A DNA stretch of 10,376 nucleotides from positions 1 through 10,376 of the forward strand of contig DAOTTO010000538.1 in the NCBI GenBank assembly GCA_034437895.1. Direction: 5' to 3'. Shown here piece by piece: positions 1 to 6,291 of this stretch. Made by a program: the position numbers and the translations under genes. Every line of letters begins with the position of its first letter. Positions within the stretch are counted from its first letter, which is position 1. Source of the stretch: JANRLJ01 sp034437895. GTDB taxonomy: Bacteria > Chloroflexota > Anaerolineae > Aggregatilineales > Phototrophicaceae. The notes below the pieces were generated by a model, which saw nothing but the letters and a program-made list of their open reading frames with translations, was not told the DNA's origin and made no database searches.

Positions 1-35
1 CCGCCTTCTCATGGCAAGGTGAATAAATACGCCAA

Positions 36-108
36 GGGGAGAAAAACGGTTCACACTGGTTCTTTAAGTCCCCTCTCTACGAAGTGGGGAGGGGATTTAG
101 GGGTGGGG
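36..108 (+). repeat. GC-rich intergenic repeat, copy 1
   Basis: Copy 1 starts with GGGGAGAAAAACG (36-48), then AAGTCCCCTCTC (66-77) and GGGGAGGGGATTTAG (86-100), and ends in GGGGTGGGG. The same blocks occur in the same order in reverse complement at 897-959, with a shorter first spacer there (6-7 bases against 17). The CCCCTCTC and GGGGAGGGG blocks can pair, so each unit can fold into a hairpin. This is seen directly. A dispersed, non-coding palindromic family is inferred. The two copies flank the receiver gene. Confidence 0.6.
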
Positions 109-139
109 ATAGAATGAAACCACTTATCCGAAACTGACG

Positions 140-571
140 TTAATTGGCTGTATAAATGTCCCTATCTCCGAAACGCGATTTAAAACCGCTGCCTATGCTT
201 CCACGCATGACGGCCTCTACCGCGCTGACCAGATCACGCCTTTCAAACGGCTTGCGGATGATCGAAACTTGTTTCGTCGCCAAATACCCTGCGATATGAT
301 GTGCCAGCTTGACCGCCGTTGTACAGACAAGCACAGGGATCTTGGCCGTCTCTTCGTCCATCTTGAGCATTTGCAGAAATTCCCAGCCGACCCCTTCGCG
401 CCCGACATAATAATCGAGAATAATCAGGTCAGGTTGGATTCTGGAGACTTCGATTAAATCTGAATTGAGAAAAAATTGTGTAAAGACTTCGCGTCCATCT
501 GTCGTCAGGATTTTCTGGAATAGGGTGAGGATTTCGTCTGAATTGTTAATCACGAGAATGCGTGTTGCCAA
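140..571 (-). CDS. Single-domain response regulator (receiver domain, CheY-like)
   Basis: 143-residue protein covering one receiver (REC) domain and a short basic tail, with no output domain. It would act in the cytoplasm as a phospho-acceptor or scaffold in a two-component or phosphorelay pathway. Visible landmarks are the first strand (ILVINN, 5-10), the phospho-acceptor position Asp53 in DLIILDYY, the switch Thr84/Thr85 in LVCTT, and Lys107-Pro108 in RKPF. The pair of acidic Mg-binding residues normally after the first strand is Asn9-Asn10 here, so phosphorylation may be weak or absent. The start is TTG at 571, preceded by an AAGGCAGG-like ribosome-binding site; no ATG in this frame fits the start of the fold. 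No histidine kinase is adjacent, so its partner is unknown. Family assignment is firm; pathway is not known. Confidence 0.88.
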   Translation of the reverse strand: MATRILVINNSDEILTLFQKILTTDGREVFTQFFLNSDLIEVSRIQPDLIILDYYVGREGVGWEFLQMLKMDEETAKIPVLVCTTAVKLAHHIAGYLATKQVSIIRKPFERRDLVSAVEAVMRGSIGSGFKSRFGDRDIYTAN

Positions 572-608
572 AATTTACCTGCCTTCATGACAGCCATTAA
601 GTTAATTT

Positions 609-626
609 CTACCTTTGCTAAGGTAG
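609..626. promoter_or_regulatory. Perfect inverted repeat in the leader of the receiver gene
   Basis: CTACCTT-TGCT-AAGGTAG is a perfect 7-bp inverted repeat with a 4-base loop, 38 bases upstream of the receiver gene's TTG start. It could be a dyad operator or an RNA hairpin in the 5' leader if transcription starts near the TATACT box at 677-682. Only the symmetry is seen; the role is inference. Confidence 0.35.
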
Positions 627-830
627 CAGACGGTGGTCGAAAGAGACTCAAATTACACAAGATCGATTGAAATAAGAGTATAGCATCCCTTTTTTTGAAA
701 TAACATTTTTATTTCATTCCTCTAATTGTGCCGCTCCAAATGCCCACGCGCAACCCTCTGTAAAGAATCGCAAATCCGTTTATCACCCTAGATAACCTGA
801 GTTTTAGATAGGTATTTTTGAACTCACGAA

Positions 831-1010
831 CCTCACCCCCAACCGCCTCTCCATAGATGCTTTTTAATAAATTTAGGACTTTCGCTCACGCATTTACCCC
901 ACCACTAAATCCCCTCCCCATTGCATGGAGAGGGGACTTCAAGATGCGTTTTTCTCCCCCTCTCCAAGTATTGGAGAGGGGGCCGGGGGGTGAGGTAAGC
1001 GAAAGTTCTG
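831..1010. repeat. Nested inverted-repeat cluster (MITE-like), includes repeat copy 2
   Basis: Several nested inverted repeats are visible. CCTCACCCCC...CGCCTCTCC (831-852) is matched in reverse complement by GGAGAGGGGGCC...GTGAGG (973-994). GGACTTTCGCT (876-886) is matched by AGCGAAAGTTC (998-1008) with one mismatch. The reverse-complement copy of the 36-108 repeat lies at 897-959. A perfect 12-bp stem with a 3-base loop sits at 956-982. There is no open reading frame inside, so this would be a non-autonomous or structural repeat. It is not followed by a T-run, so it does not look like an intrinsic terminator. Confidence 0.6.
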
Positions 1011-1216
1011 ACGTTATATAATGGGCGCAAAGCACTTACTGTTATGCCAAAGAGCGAGATTTATGTGATTCTTCCAGCGAAAAAATAAACTCCCTGCCAA
1101 TCCCCAACTAGTCGTCGCACTCCGCGCTGTTTTATGAGATGAACGATCTGTATCAGATACAAACCACGCTGTAGAATAAAGCCTCTCAGCCGTTTATTGT
1201 GGTCACACCTCACAAC

Positions 1217-2368
1217 ATGATAAAAACTCTCTTTACCCTCTTTCTTATAATTTTCAGTTTACTGCTATCGTCCAAACTCGCTTTCGCGCAAGAATCAACG
1301 CCCGAACCCGACCCACTTCTCACCCATGCCTATCGAGATGCCGTGATTTATGCCGGCCCCGGCGAAACATATCTTATACTTGGCACGCTACGCGCCGGAA
1401 TCGAAGTCACAATTGCCGAGCGTAACCGAATCGGCAATTGGTTGCACGTCCAGCGCCCCGGCGCACAAGCCGATACTTTTGCAGTCGAGGGCTGGGTGAT
1501 GACGGGTTATCTCAGCCTTGCGCCGACACTCCGCTTTAGTGAAGTTACAGTAAATAACGAGCTTATCGATGCAGACATCACCACCGTCGAAAGCGACACC
1601 CTACAGCGCCTTTATGCCGTCCCGATTATCCCGCAAATCAGCGAGGCCATGCGGAGGGTTTATGCTCAGGGGCAAATGCGCGGTAATGATAGCCACAGTG
1701 TCACCAAAATCGGCGACAGCCTGAGTGAAAGCCCCATTTACCTACAGATTATGGCAGAGCCACAAAGTGTACTGGGCGCGTATGATTACCTCGCGGAGAC
1801 GATTGGCTATTACGGCGAGTCGGCTGGCTTGCCGAGTGTGGCGGCGGTCATCGGCTTGAGTTCGATTGTGGTGTTCGATCCGACGTGGGCGGATCCCGGC
1901 TTATGCGAGCCGAATGAAACGCCTTTAGCGTGTGAATATCGCCGTAAGCAGCCGAGTGTGTCTTTTATCATGTTTGGCCCTAATGACTTACGGACGATCA
2001 GTGCAGAGCGCTACGCCGAACAGATGCGGCGCATCATCGAGGAAACACTCGATTTGGGCATTATCCCTGTGGTTTCCACCTTTAGCTGTGACCCACAAGA
2101 ACAGTATTGGGATCAATGCCTGCTGTTCAATCTGGCGCTGGTCGATCTGGCGGTTGAATATGAAATCCCGCTGATAAATTTATGGTCGGCGGCGAGATCA
2201 CTGCCCGACTATGGACTGGATGTTGACCGGGTGCATCTGGCGTTCAGCGGCTTTCGTTATTTGAAATACGACACCGGACATGAGTCGTGGTTTGGTGTGA
2301 GCCTGCAAAATCTCTTGGCGCTGGTGACATTGGATGAAATCCGGCGCACGTTGCGGCTAGAATTTTAG
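1217..2368 (+). CDS. Secreted SH3-like domain / SGNH (GDSL) hydrolase
   Basis: 383 residues from ATG 1217; a GTG at 1199 is an alternative start, and neither has a good ribosome-binding site. ATG 1217 gives a classic signal peptide (MIKTLFTLFL... ending LAFA before QES, about residue 24). Residues 38-103 resemble a bacterial SH3 domain (VIYAGPGETY, GNWLHVQ, EGWVMTGYL), typically a cell-wall or surface binding module. The rest matches SGNH hydrolases: block I GDSLSES (Asp167, Ser168 nucleophile), block III FGPND (Asn256), and block V D337-x-x-H340 in DVDRVHL. Cys pairs 230/239 and 291/301 could form disulphides in an exported protein. Likely an extracytoplasmic esterase or deacetylase; substrate unknown. 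It converges on the dehydrogenase-like gene with only 52 bases between them. Confidence 0.82.
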   Translation: MIKTLFTLFLIIFSLLLSSKLAFAQESTPEPDPLLTHAYRDAVIYAGPGETYLILGTLRAGIEVTIAERNRIGNWLHVQRPGAQADTFAVEGWVMTGYLSLAPTLRFSEVTVNNELIDADITTVESDTLQRLYAVPIIPQISEAMRRVYAQGQMRGNDSHSVTKIGDSLSESPIYLQIMAEPQSVLGAYDYLAETIGYYGESAGLPSVAAVIGLSSIVVFDPTWADPGLCEPNETPLACEYRRKQPSVSFIMFGPNDLRTISAERYAEQMRRIIEETLDLGIIPVVSTFSCDPQEQYWDQCLLFNLALVDLAVEYEIPLINLWSAARSLPDYGLDVDRVHLAFSGFRYLKYDTGHESWFGVSLQNLLALVTLDEIRRTLRLEF

Positions 2369-2420
2369 AACAATGCATAAAAATTGCTGATGAGATCCTT
2401 GTCCTTGCAAAAACGCACCT

Positions 2421-4451
2421 TTAGCGCAGATAGGTATATTTGCTTTCGGGGCGGCGCGGACGACGCGGCATAGCGACCACTTGAATCAGGCTGACGGCCA
2501 TCAGCGCGACCATGCCGACGGCGATAATCATAGCAATTGTGACAGCATAGCTGCGCCACAGCGGTGTTTCACCCGTCGAAGGCAGCCGAAAAATGGTAGC
2601 GACGTTGAGTGTGGCTGTTGCGCTTTTGTTCGTGCCGGGGATAGTAACGGTGTTGGTGATGATTCCATCCAGCGGCGTAACCACAACCGTCGTGATAATG
2701 CGGAAGCGAATGCTCTCCCCCGCCGCGAGCGTCGGAATGGTGACGGTGACGGTTTGCCCGCTGATACTGATAGTTCCCCGGTCAGTATTCGTATCTTCGA
2801 TTCGCAAGCCAGAACGCACCTCATCCACGACGATCACGTTTGTGCCTGTCGTGCCGCCGTTGTTGGTGACGGTGGTCGTCCAAGTGATGCGTTCACCGGG
2901 GAGGCCGATGCTGCCTGCTAGGAGTTCGCCGATTTTGCTCAAACCGGGGTCAAAAACGCTGATCCCTGCTTGGCCTGTTCCAGTGGAGGGTGCAACAACG
3001 CTAGGCGGCTGCACAACAGGCGTTCCCGTAACGGTCAGCGTGGCGGCGGCACTGACATCCGGCGCGACCCCGTTGCTCACGGTGCAGGTCACGGTTGCGC
3101 CTTCTAAATCTCCAGCAAGCGACGAAACTGTAAAGCTGGTCAAGCCCACTTGACTGGCAGCGGCGGCTAATGTCTGCCCATTTTTCGTTACCGTCCAGCC
3201 ATAAGAAAGCGGCGCTGTCCCGGTTGCTTGGCAGGTAAAGGTCGCGCTTTGCCCATAAGCAATCGTCGTGTTAGCAGGCGGTTGGATGATTTCCGGTGAA
3301 CCAAGATACGGCACACGGAAAATGATGCCATCGTTGGTGCCGAAATCCCGCGTCATATAATAGAGTTCGCCATTGGGGGAGACTTTTAAGTCGATCAAGC
3401 CGACAGCCGTCCCATCCGGCAGAAATTGAATCGGGTTTACCGGGCGACCTGCCGCGTCAAAGTGATTAATGTAGCCGCTGCAATAATCGCCATAAAAGTA
3501 ATCGCCCACAAATTCAGCAGGATATTGATAGCCCGTGTTGTTATAAAAGGTGCCGCCCAAGATGGCGCAGTTGGTGAAGCCGGGGCCATGAGCGTAATTG
3601 AAGATCGGGTCGGCATCCAACGGATTGGCGGTGGGGCCTTGCGTCACACCATCCCACGCATAATTATACGGACCGGTAAAATCGGTGCCAATGAAACCCT
3701 CATTAATTTCTTCCGGGCCATTATTGCCCACATCATTGATGAACAAGCGATTCGTGCCGGGCTGGAAGGCGAATGTAAATGGATTCCGCAGCCCATACGC
3801 CCAAATGCCGTTGGCGAAAGGATTATCACCGGGAAACGTGCCGTCAGCGTTCAGACGCAGCATTTTGCCGAGTTGATTCGCCGTGTTTTGCGCCGCCCCC
3901 GCGACATAATTATCACCGACAGCGACATAAAGTTTGCCATCGGGGCCAAAACTCATCGCGCCGCCGTTATTGCCGTTGTTGGTTAATGCCGGAAGATTAA
4001 GCAGCACTTGTTCCGCGCCGACGACGTTATTTGTTACAGGGTAGCGGCTGACGCGATTATTCGACACAGGTGCGCCGTTTTCGTGCGTGTAATAAAGATA
4101 TAAAAAGCCCGTGCCATTAAAGGCCGGGTCAAAGGTAAAGCCGAGTAAACCGCGTTCTAAGGCGACATTCGCATCAATCGTCGCGGGCGGGATGGTGAAA
4201 TAGGGTTGTGCTACGCCAGCCTGAACAACGAGGATTTGCCCCGGTTCTGTGGAGATGAAAAGACGACCATCTGAAGAAAACTGCATCGTCGTGGGGCTGT
4301 TGAAGCCAGCGACAACTTGTACCGGGGCTTGGAATGCACCTGCCGCTAATGCAGGTGTATACACTGCGAAAAGCAATGCAATTAGCCCAAATAGCCCTGT
4401 CAGAACACGCAGTTTTGAGTTACGCCCCATGAATTGCATCTTGATAAGCAT
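2421..4451 (-). CDS. LPxTG-anchored PQQ sugar dehydrogenase-like propeller with Ig and DUF11 domains
   Basis: 676 residues from ATG 4451, preceded by GGGGA at a suitable distance; the frame stays open to 4511, and ATG at 4439 or 4430 is also possible. A signal peptide ends near TPALAA (residue 37). Residues 43-382 match the glucose/sorbosone dehydrogenase beta-propeller: SFGPDGKLYVAVGD, YGLRNPFTFAFQP, NDVGNNGPEEIN and a late VSPNGELYY blade. An Ig-like domain with a Cys407/Cys456 pair follows (385-476), then a DUF11-type beta-sandwich (497-618, TTTVTNNG). The C-terminus is a sortase-type signal: LPSTG (623-627), a membrane segment (about 632-660) and a basic tail (RRPRRPESK). The family's catalytic His before the SFGPDG strand appears to be Asn161, so oxidoreductase activity is doubtful; a carbohydrate-binding or structural surface role is possible. 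No sortase gene is in the window. Confidence 0.84.
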   Translation of the reverse strand: MLIKMQFMGRNSKLRVLTGLFGLIALLFAVYTPALAAGAFQAPVQVVAGFNSPTTMQFSSDGRLFISTEPGQILVVQAGVAQPYFTIPPATIDANVALERGLLGFTFDPAFNGTGFLYLYYTHENGAPVSNNRVSRYPVTNNVVGAEQVLLNLPALTNNGNNGGAMSFGPDGKLYVAVGDNYVAGAAQNTANQLGKMLRLNADGTFPGDNPFANGIWAYGLRNPFTFAFQPGTNRLFINDVGNNGPEEINEGFIGTDFTGPYNYAWDGVTQGPTANPLDADPIFNYAHGPGFTNCAILGGTFYNNTGYQYPAEFVGDYFYGDYCSGYINHFDAAGRPVNPIQFLPDGTAVGLIDLKVSPNGELYYMTRDFGTNDGIIFRVPYLGSPEIIQPPANTTIAYGQSATFTCQATGTAPLSYGWTVTKNGQTLAAAASQVGLTSFTVSSLAGDLEGATVTCTVSNGVAPDVSAAATLTVTGTPVVQPPSVVAPSTGTGQAGISVFDPGLSKIGELLAGSIGLPGERITWTTTVTNNGGTTGTNVIVVDEVRSGLRIEDTNTDRGTISISGQTVTVTIPTLAAGESIRFRIITTVVVTPLDGIITNTVTIPGTNKSATATLNVATIFRLPSTGETPLWRSYAVTIAMIIAVGMVALMAVSLIQVVAMPRRPRRPESKYTYLR

Positions 4452-4606
4452 TCTCGTTCCCCAGAAACGATTATTTGAGTCAATTGATACGCATAGCATA
4501 GACGAAATCACGCCAGACGCAAAGCAATCTAAGGATTTTTAGGGAAAAATTCAGAGAGGCTCATCTTGTGGGGAATGGCCTTCAAACTACATTTGAGCAA
4601 CGGGGG

Positions 4607-4641
4607 AGAAAACAAGAGCGCCAGTACAAGACCGGCGCTCT
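4607..4641 (-). terminator. Intrinsic terminator of the six-cysteine protein gene
   Basis: On the minus strand, AGAGCGCCGGT - CTTGT - ACTGGCGCTCT forms an 11-bp stem (one G-U pair) with a 5-base loop, followed by TGTTTTCTC. It starts 31 bases past the stop codon of the gene at 4673. The G-U pair becomes an A-C mismatch on the plus strand, so the hairpin is better suited to minus-strand transcripts, in agreement with the gene direction. Confidence 0.8.
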
Positions 4642-4672
4642 ATGTTTGTTATTATGGAATTACAGCGACGAC

Positions 4673-5380
4673 TTAGTCGAAGCAGTCACCCGCGCCAGGA
4701 ATGAAGCAGCGGTCAGGCTGGTTCGGGTAGTTCGGGTGGTAGGGGCTGTCATCTTCACGATCCAGCGGCAGGCCGGGGGTGAGGTTGACGGTGCCGGGGT
4801 AGCTGATGTCGCCGCAGATATAGCCCAGATCGATGCCTTCGGCAACAATGTTGAGCTGGGAAACTGCGCGCGAGAAGCCACCATAGGAGGCGCTGCTGAG
4901 GCGGTCAGCGAAGATCACGCGGGCATCGCTGAAGAGCAACGCCGGGCCAACTGCGCCAGTCGCGGATTCAACGGGACCAACTGCGGATGCAGCATCGACA
5001 CCATAGGCATCAGCGCTGAAGCAAACGCGCACTGCCGGGTCATAGATGTCGAAATCTGCGCCACCGGGGCGGCTTGCGGTCCACACGTCGACAGCGGCGA
5101 TAGAGCCATAGTCTTCGACGGTAGCTTGGTTGTCAACGGGGGTACCTGCTTGACGGCGACCAACGGAACCACTCAGAACGTTGCACTGAACCTGGAATTG
5201 TTCCGGATCGTCGGTGAAGTCGGAGGGGACATCAACAAGGATATCGCCGCCGGTGGCATTGCCAACGTCAACACAGGAGTAGCTGTTCTGGGCGGACGAG
5301 GTGGATACCATGGCGACAGACAGGAGCGCCAAAGCACCAACTACAAGGGTGAGAAGGAGCAATTTGCGGTTATTTTTCAT
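4673..5380 (-). CDS. Secreted six-cysteine protein of unknown function
   Basis: 235 residues from ATG 5380. The frame is open to 5482, but a promoter lies inside that extension, and ATG 5380 has an AAGAAAGGGA ribosome-binding site and begins a textbook signal peptide: MKNNRK, a hydrophobic run, and cleavage near STSSA/QNS (residue 30). The mature part is acidic and rich in Gly, Ala, Asp and Val. It has six cysteines at 36, 66, 120, 189, 225 and 233, which suits three disulphides in an exported protein. The tail (about 205-235) is rich in Pro, Asp and Tyr and ends GDCFD. No anchor or transmembrane segment follows the signal peptide, so release to the exterior is likely. I do not recognise the family. 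The gene is a single transcription unit with its own promoter and terminator. Confidence 0.78.
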   Translation of the reverse strand: MKNNRKLLLLTLVVGALALLSVAMVSTSSAQNSYSCVDVGNATGGDILVDVPSDFTDDPEQFQVQCNVLSGSVGRRQAGTPVDNQATVEDYGSIAAVDVWTASRPGGADFDIYDPAVRVCFSADAYGVDAASAVGPVESATGAVGPALLFSDARVIFADRLSSASYGGFSRAVSQLNIVAEGIDLGYICGDISYPGTVNLTPGLPLDREDDSPYHPNYPNQPDRCFIPGAGDCFD

Positions 5381-5438
5381 GTTACCAATTTCCCTTTCTT
5401 GAGCTTGAAATATGGACGGGCATACATACCCATTCTTG

Positions 5439-5467
5439 ATTATAGCGAACAACATGCAATCTGCAAA
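5439..5467 (-). promoter_or_regulatory. Sigma70-type promoter for the six-cysteine protein gene
   Basis: On the minus strand, TTTGCA (5462-5467) is followed after 17 bases by a perfect TATAAT (5439-5444). Transcription would begin near 5432, giving a leader of about 50 bases to the ATG at 5380. This supports 5380 over any upstream start. Confidence 0.6.
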
Positions 5468-5482
5468 TGAAGATATTCCCAA

Positions 5483-5810
5483 TTTTTTGACACATCCTCA
5501 AGATTCTCACCTTAAACATAAGAAAGTATAAATGCTTTACTGCTGAATAGGTGTCAATCCAGACTGTATATTAACGCTACTATCAATGGCGCGGTATTAT
5601 AGACCATGCACTTAGAATTGACAACCTATAATCGCCACCACTTTTATGAACTTTATACGAATCTTTATAAAGCCATCTGGAAACCGCGAACAGGTTCTGC
5701 CCCTAATAATCGGGTGTTTATGCGGATTGCCTGCCCGTGTTCAGCCTTTCTTGTGCTAAAATGAGTTTTGGAAGTGGTTATACAGAAGCAAAATAGAAGG
5801 AATTTTAACG
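5483..5810. other. Divergent intergenic region upstream of the E2-JAB-E1 operon
   Basis: It separates the minus-strand secreted-protein gene from the plus-strand ubiquitin-like operon. Only weak signals are seen: an extended -10 (TGCTAAAAT) near the operon, an isolated TTGACA (5618-5623) with no -10 at normal spacing, and a 52-codon frame (5606-5764) without a ribosome-binding site. No RNA gene or repeat was recognised. Confidence 0.5.
5754..5762 (+). promoter_or_regulatory. Candidate extended -10 promoter of the E2-JAB-E1 operon
   Basis: TG-C-TAAAAT matches an extended -10 element (TGn plus 5 of 6 bases of TATAAT). There is no good -35 at 17 bases, which extended -10 promoters can tolerate. 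Transcription would start near 5769, about 40 bases before the E2 start codon. This is sequence matching only. Confidence 0.35.
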
Positions 5811-6284
5811 ATGACAGCGGTGTGGTGGGGAACACGCAATAACGTATCACCCCGGTTGCGCCTAGAAGTGGAAGCGATGCGGGCAACCTTTGATAACACC
5901 TTTAAGCTGGTTGTACCTCAAGTTGGCCTGCTTTATTGGGAGGGAACAGTCGAGGTGAACTTGGCTGAACTGCGCGAGAGCGATCATACGCTCAAAATTT
6001 TGTATCCTAAAGATTATCCCCATCGTCCGGCGGAGGCGTATATCCTCAAGCCGCGTATTTACAGCGAAAAACATCAATACGAGGACGGACAGCTTTGCCT
6101 GTTTAATCCTAAAGATGGCGAGCAGTATGGCTGGAATCCCTCTCGTTCAACTGCCGTAACCGTCACAGCTTGGGCGGTGCAGTGGTTATATGCCTATTAT
6201 ACGTGGCGGGCTACGGGTGAATGGCCCGGTTTAGAAGAACGCGTTAATCCGAATACCCCTTTGCCACCCCGCCCTCGAAGGTGA
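5811..6284 (+). CDS. Prokaryotic E2-like ubiquitin-conjugating (UBC-fold) protein
   Basis: 157 residues; AGAAGGA lies nine bases before the ATG. The order of elements follows the E2 fold: a first helix (about 15-28), strands FKLVVPQ and LLYWEGTVEV, a third strand ending in YPKDYPHRP (65-73, the E2 YP..P signature), His88, then DGQLCLF with the probable catalytic Cys96. Trp108 in the WNP motif follows, then a C-terminal helix and TGEWPG (135-140), which is typical of bacterial E2-like proteins. The Asn of the eukaryotic HPN motif is absent (HQY here), as in many prokaryotic E2 families. It should carry a ubiquitin-like modifier as a thioester on Cys96 in the cytoplasm. It is first in an operon with a JAB protein (7-base gap) and an E1-like protein. 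Family assignment is from motifs and context; substrate and modifier are unknown. Confidence 0.87.
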   Translation: MTAVWWGTRNNVSPRLRLEVEAMRATFDNTFKLVVPQVGLLYWEGTVEVNLAELRESDHTLKILYPKDYPHRPAEAYILKPRIYSEKHQYEDGQLCLFNPKDGEQYGWNPSRSTAVTVTAWAVQWLYAYYTWRATGEWPGLEERVNPNTPLPPRPRR

Positions 6285-6291
6285 ACTCACT

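Larger units (their letters stand above)
572..1216. other. Intergenic region with repeats, no convincing gene
   Basis: About 640 bases without a credible coding region. It holds a short inverted repeat (609-626) and a candidate promoter for the receiver gene (-10 TATACT at 677-682, minus strand, with no good -35), then a GC-rich repeat cluster (831-1010). Nothing recognisable was found between 1011 and 1216. The SGNH-hydrolase gene begins after it without a clear ribosome-binding site. Confidence 0.6.

Noticed and set aside
956..982. Perfect 12-bp hairpin considered as an intrinsic terminator
   Set aside because: No T-run follows on either strand, and no gene ends next to it; it belongs to the repeat cluster.
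36..1010. CRISPR array
   Set aside because: There are only two diverged repeat copies in opposite orientation, with no regular spacers and no cas gene.
2593..3153. Plus-strand frames of up to 186 codons within the propeller gene (also 3426-3986)
   Set aside because: These are shadows of the minus-strand gene, whose domain order is continuous through both stretches.
4568..5470. Long plus-strand open frame of 300 codons opposite the six-cysteine protein gene
   Set aside because: The minus-strand gene has promoter, ribosome-binding site, signal peptide and terminator. The plus frame has no recognisable domain and reads through the terminator hairpin.
5606..5764. 52-codon plus-strand frame (MHLELTTYNRHHF...) just upstream of the E2 gene
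   Set aside because: It has no ribosome-binding site, no recognisable motif, and its end overlaps the candidate promoter. It is too short for a beta-grasp modifier and does not end in Gly-Gly.
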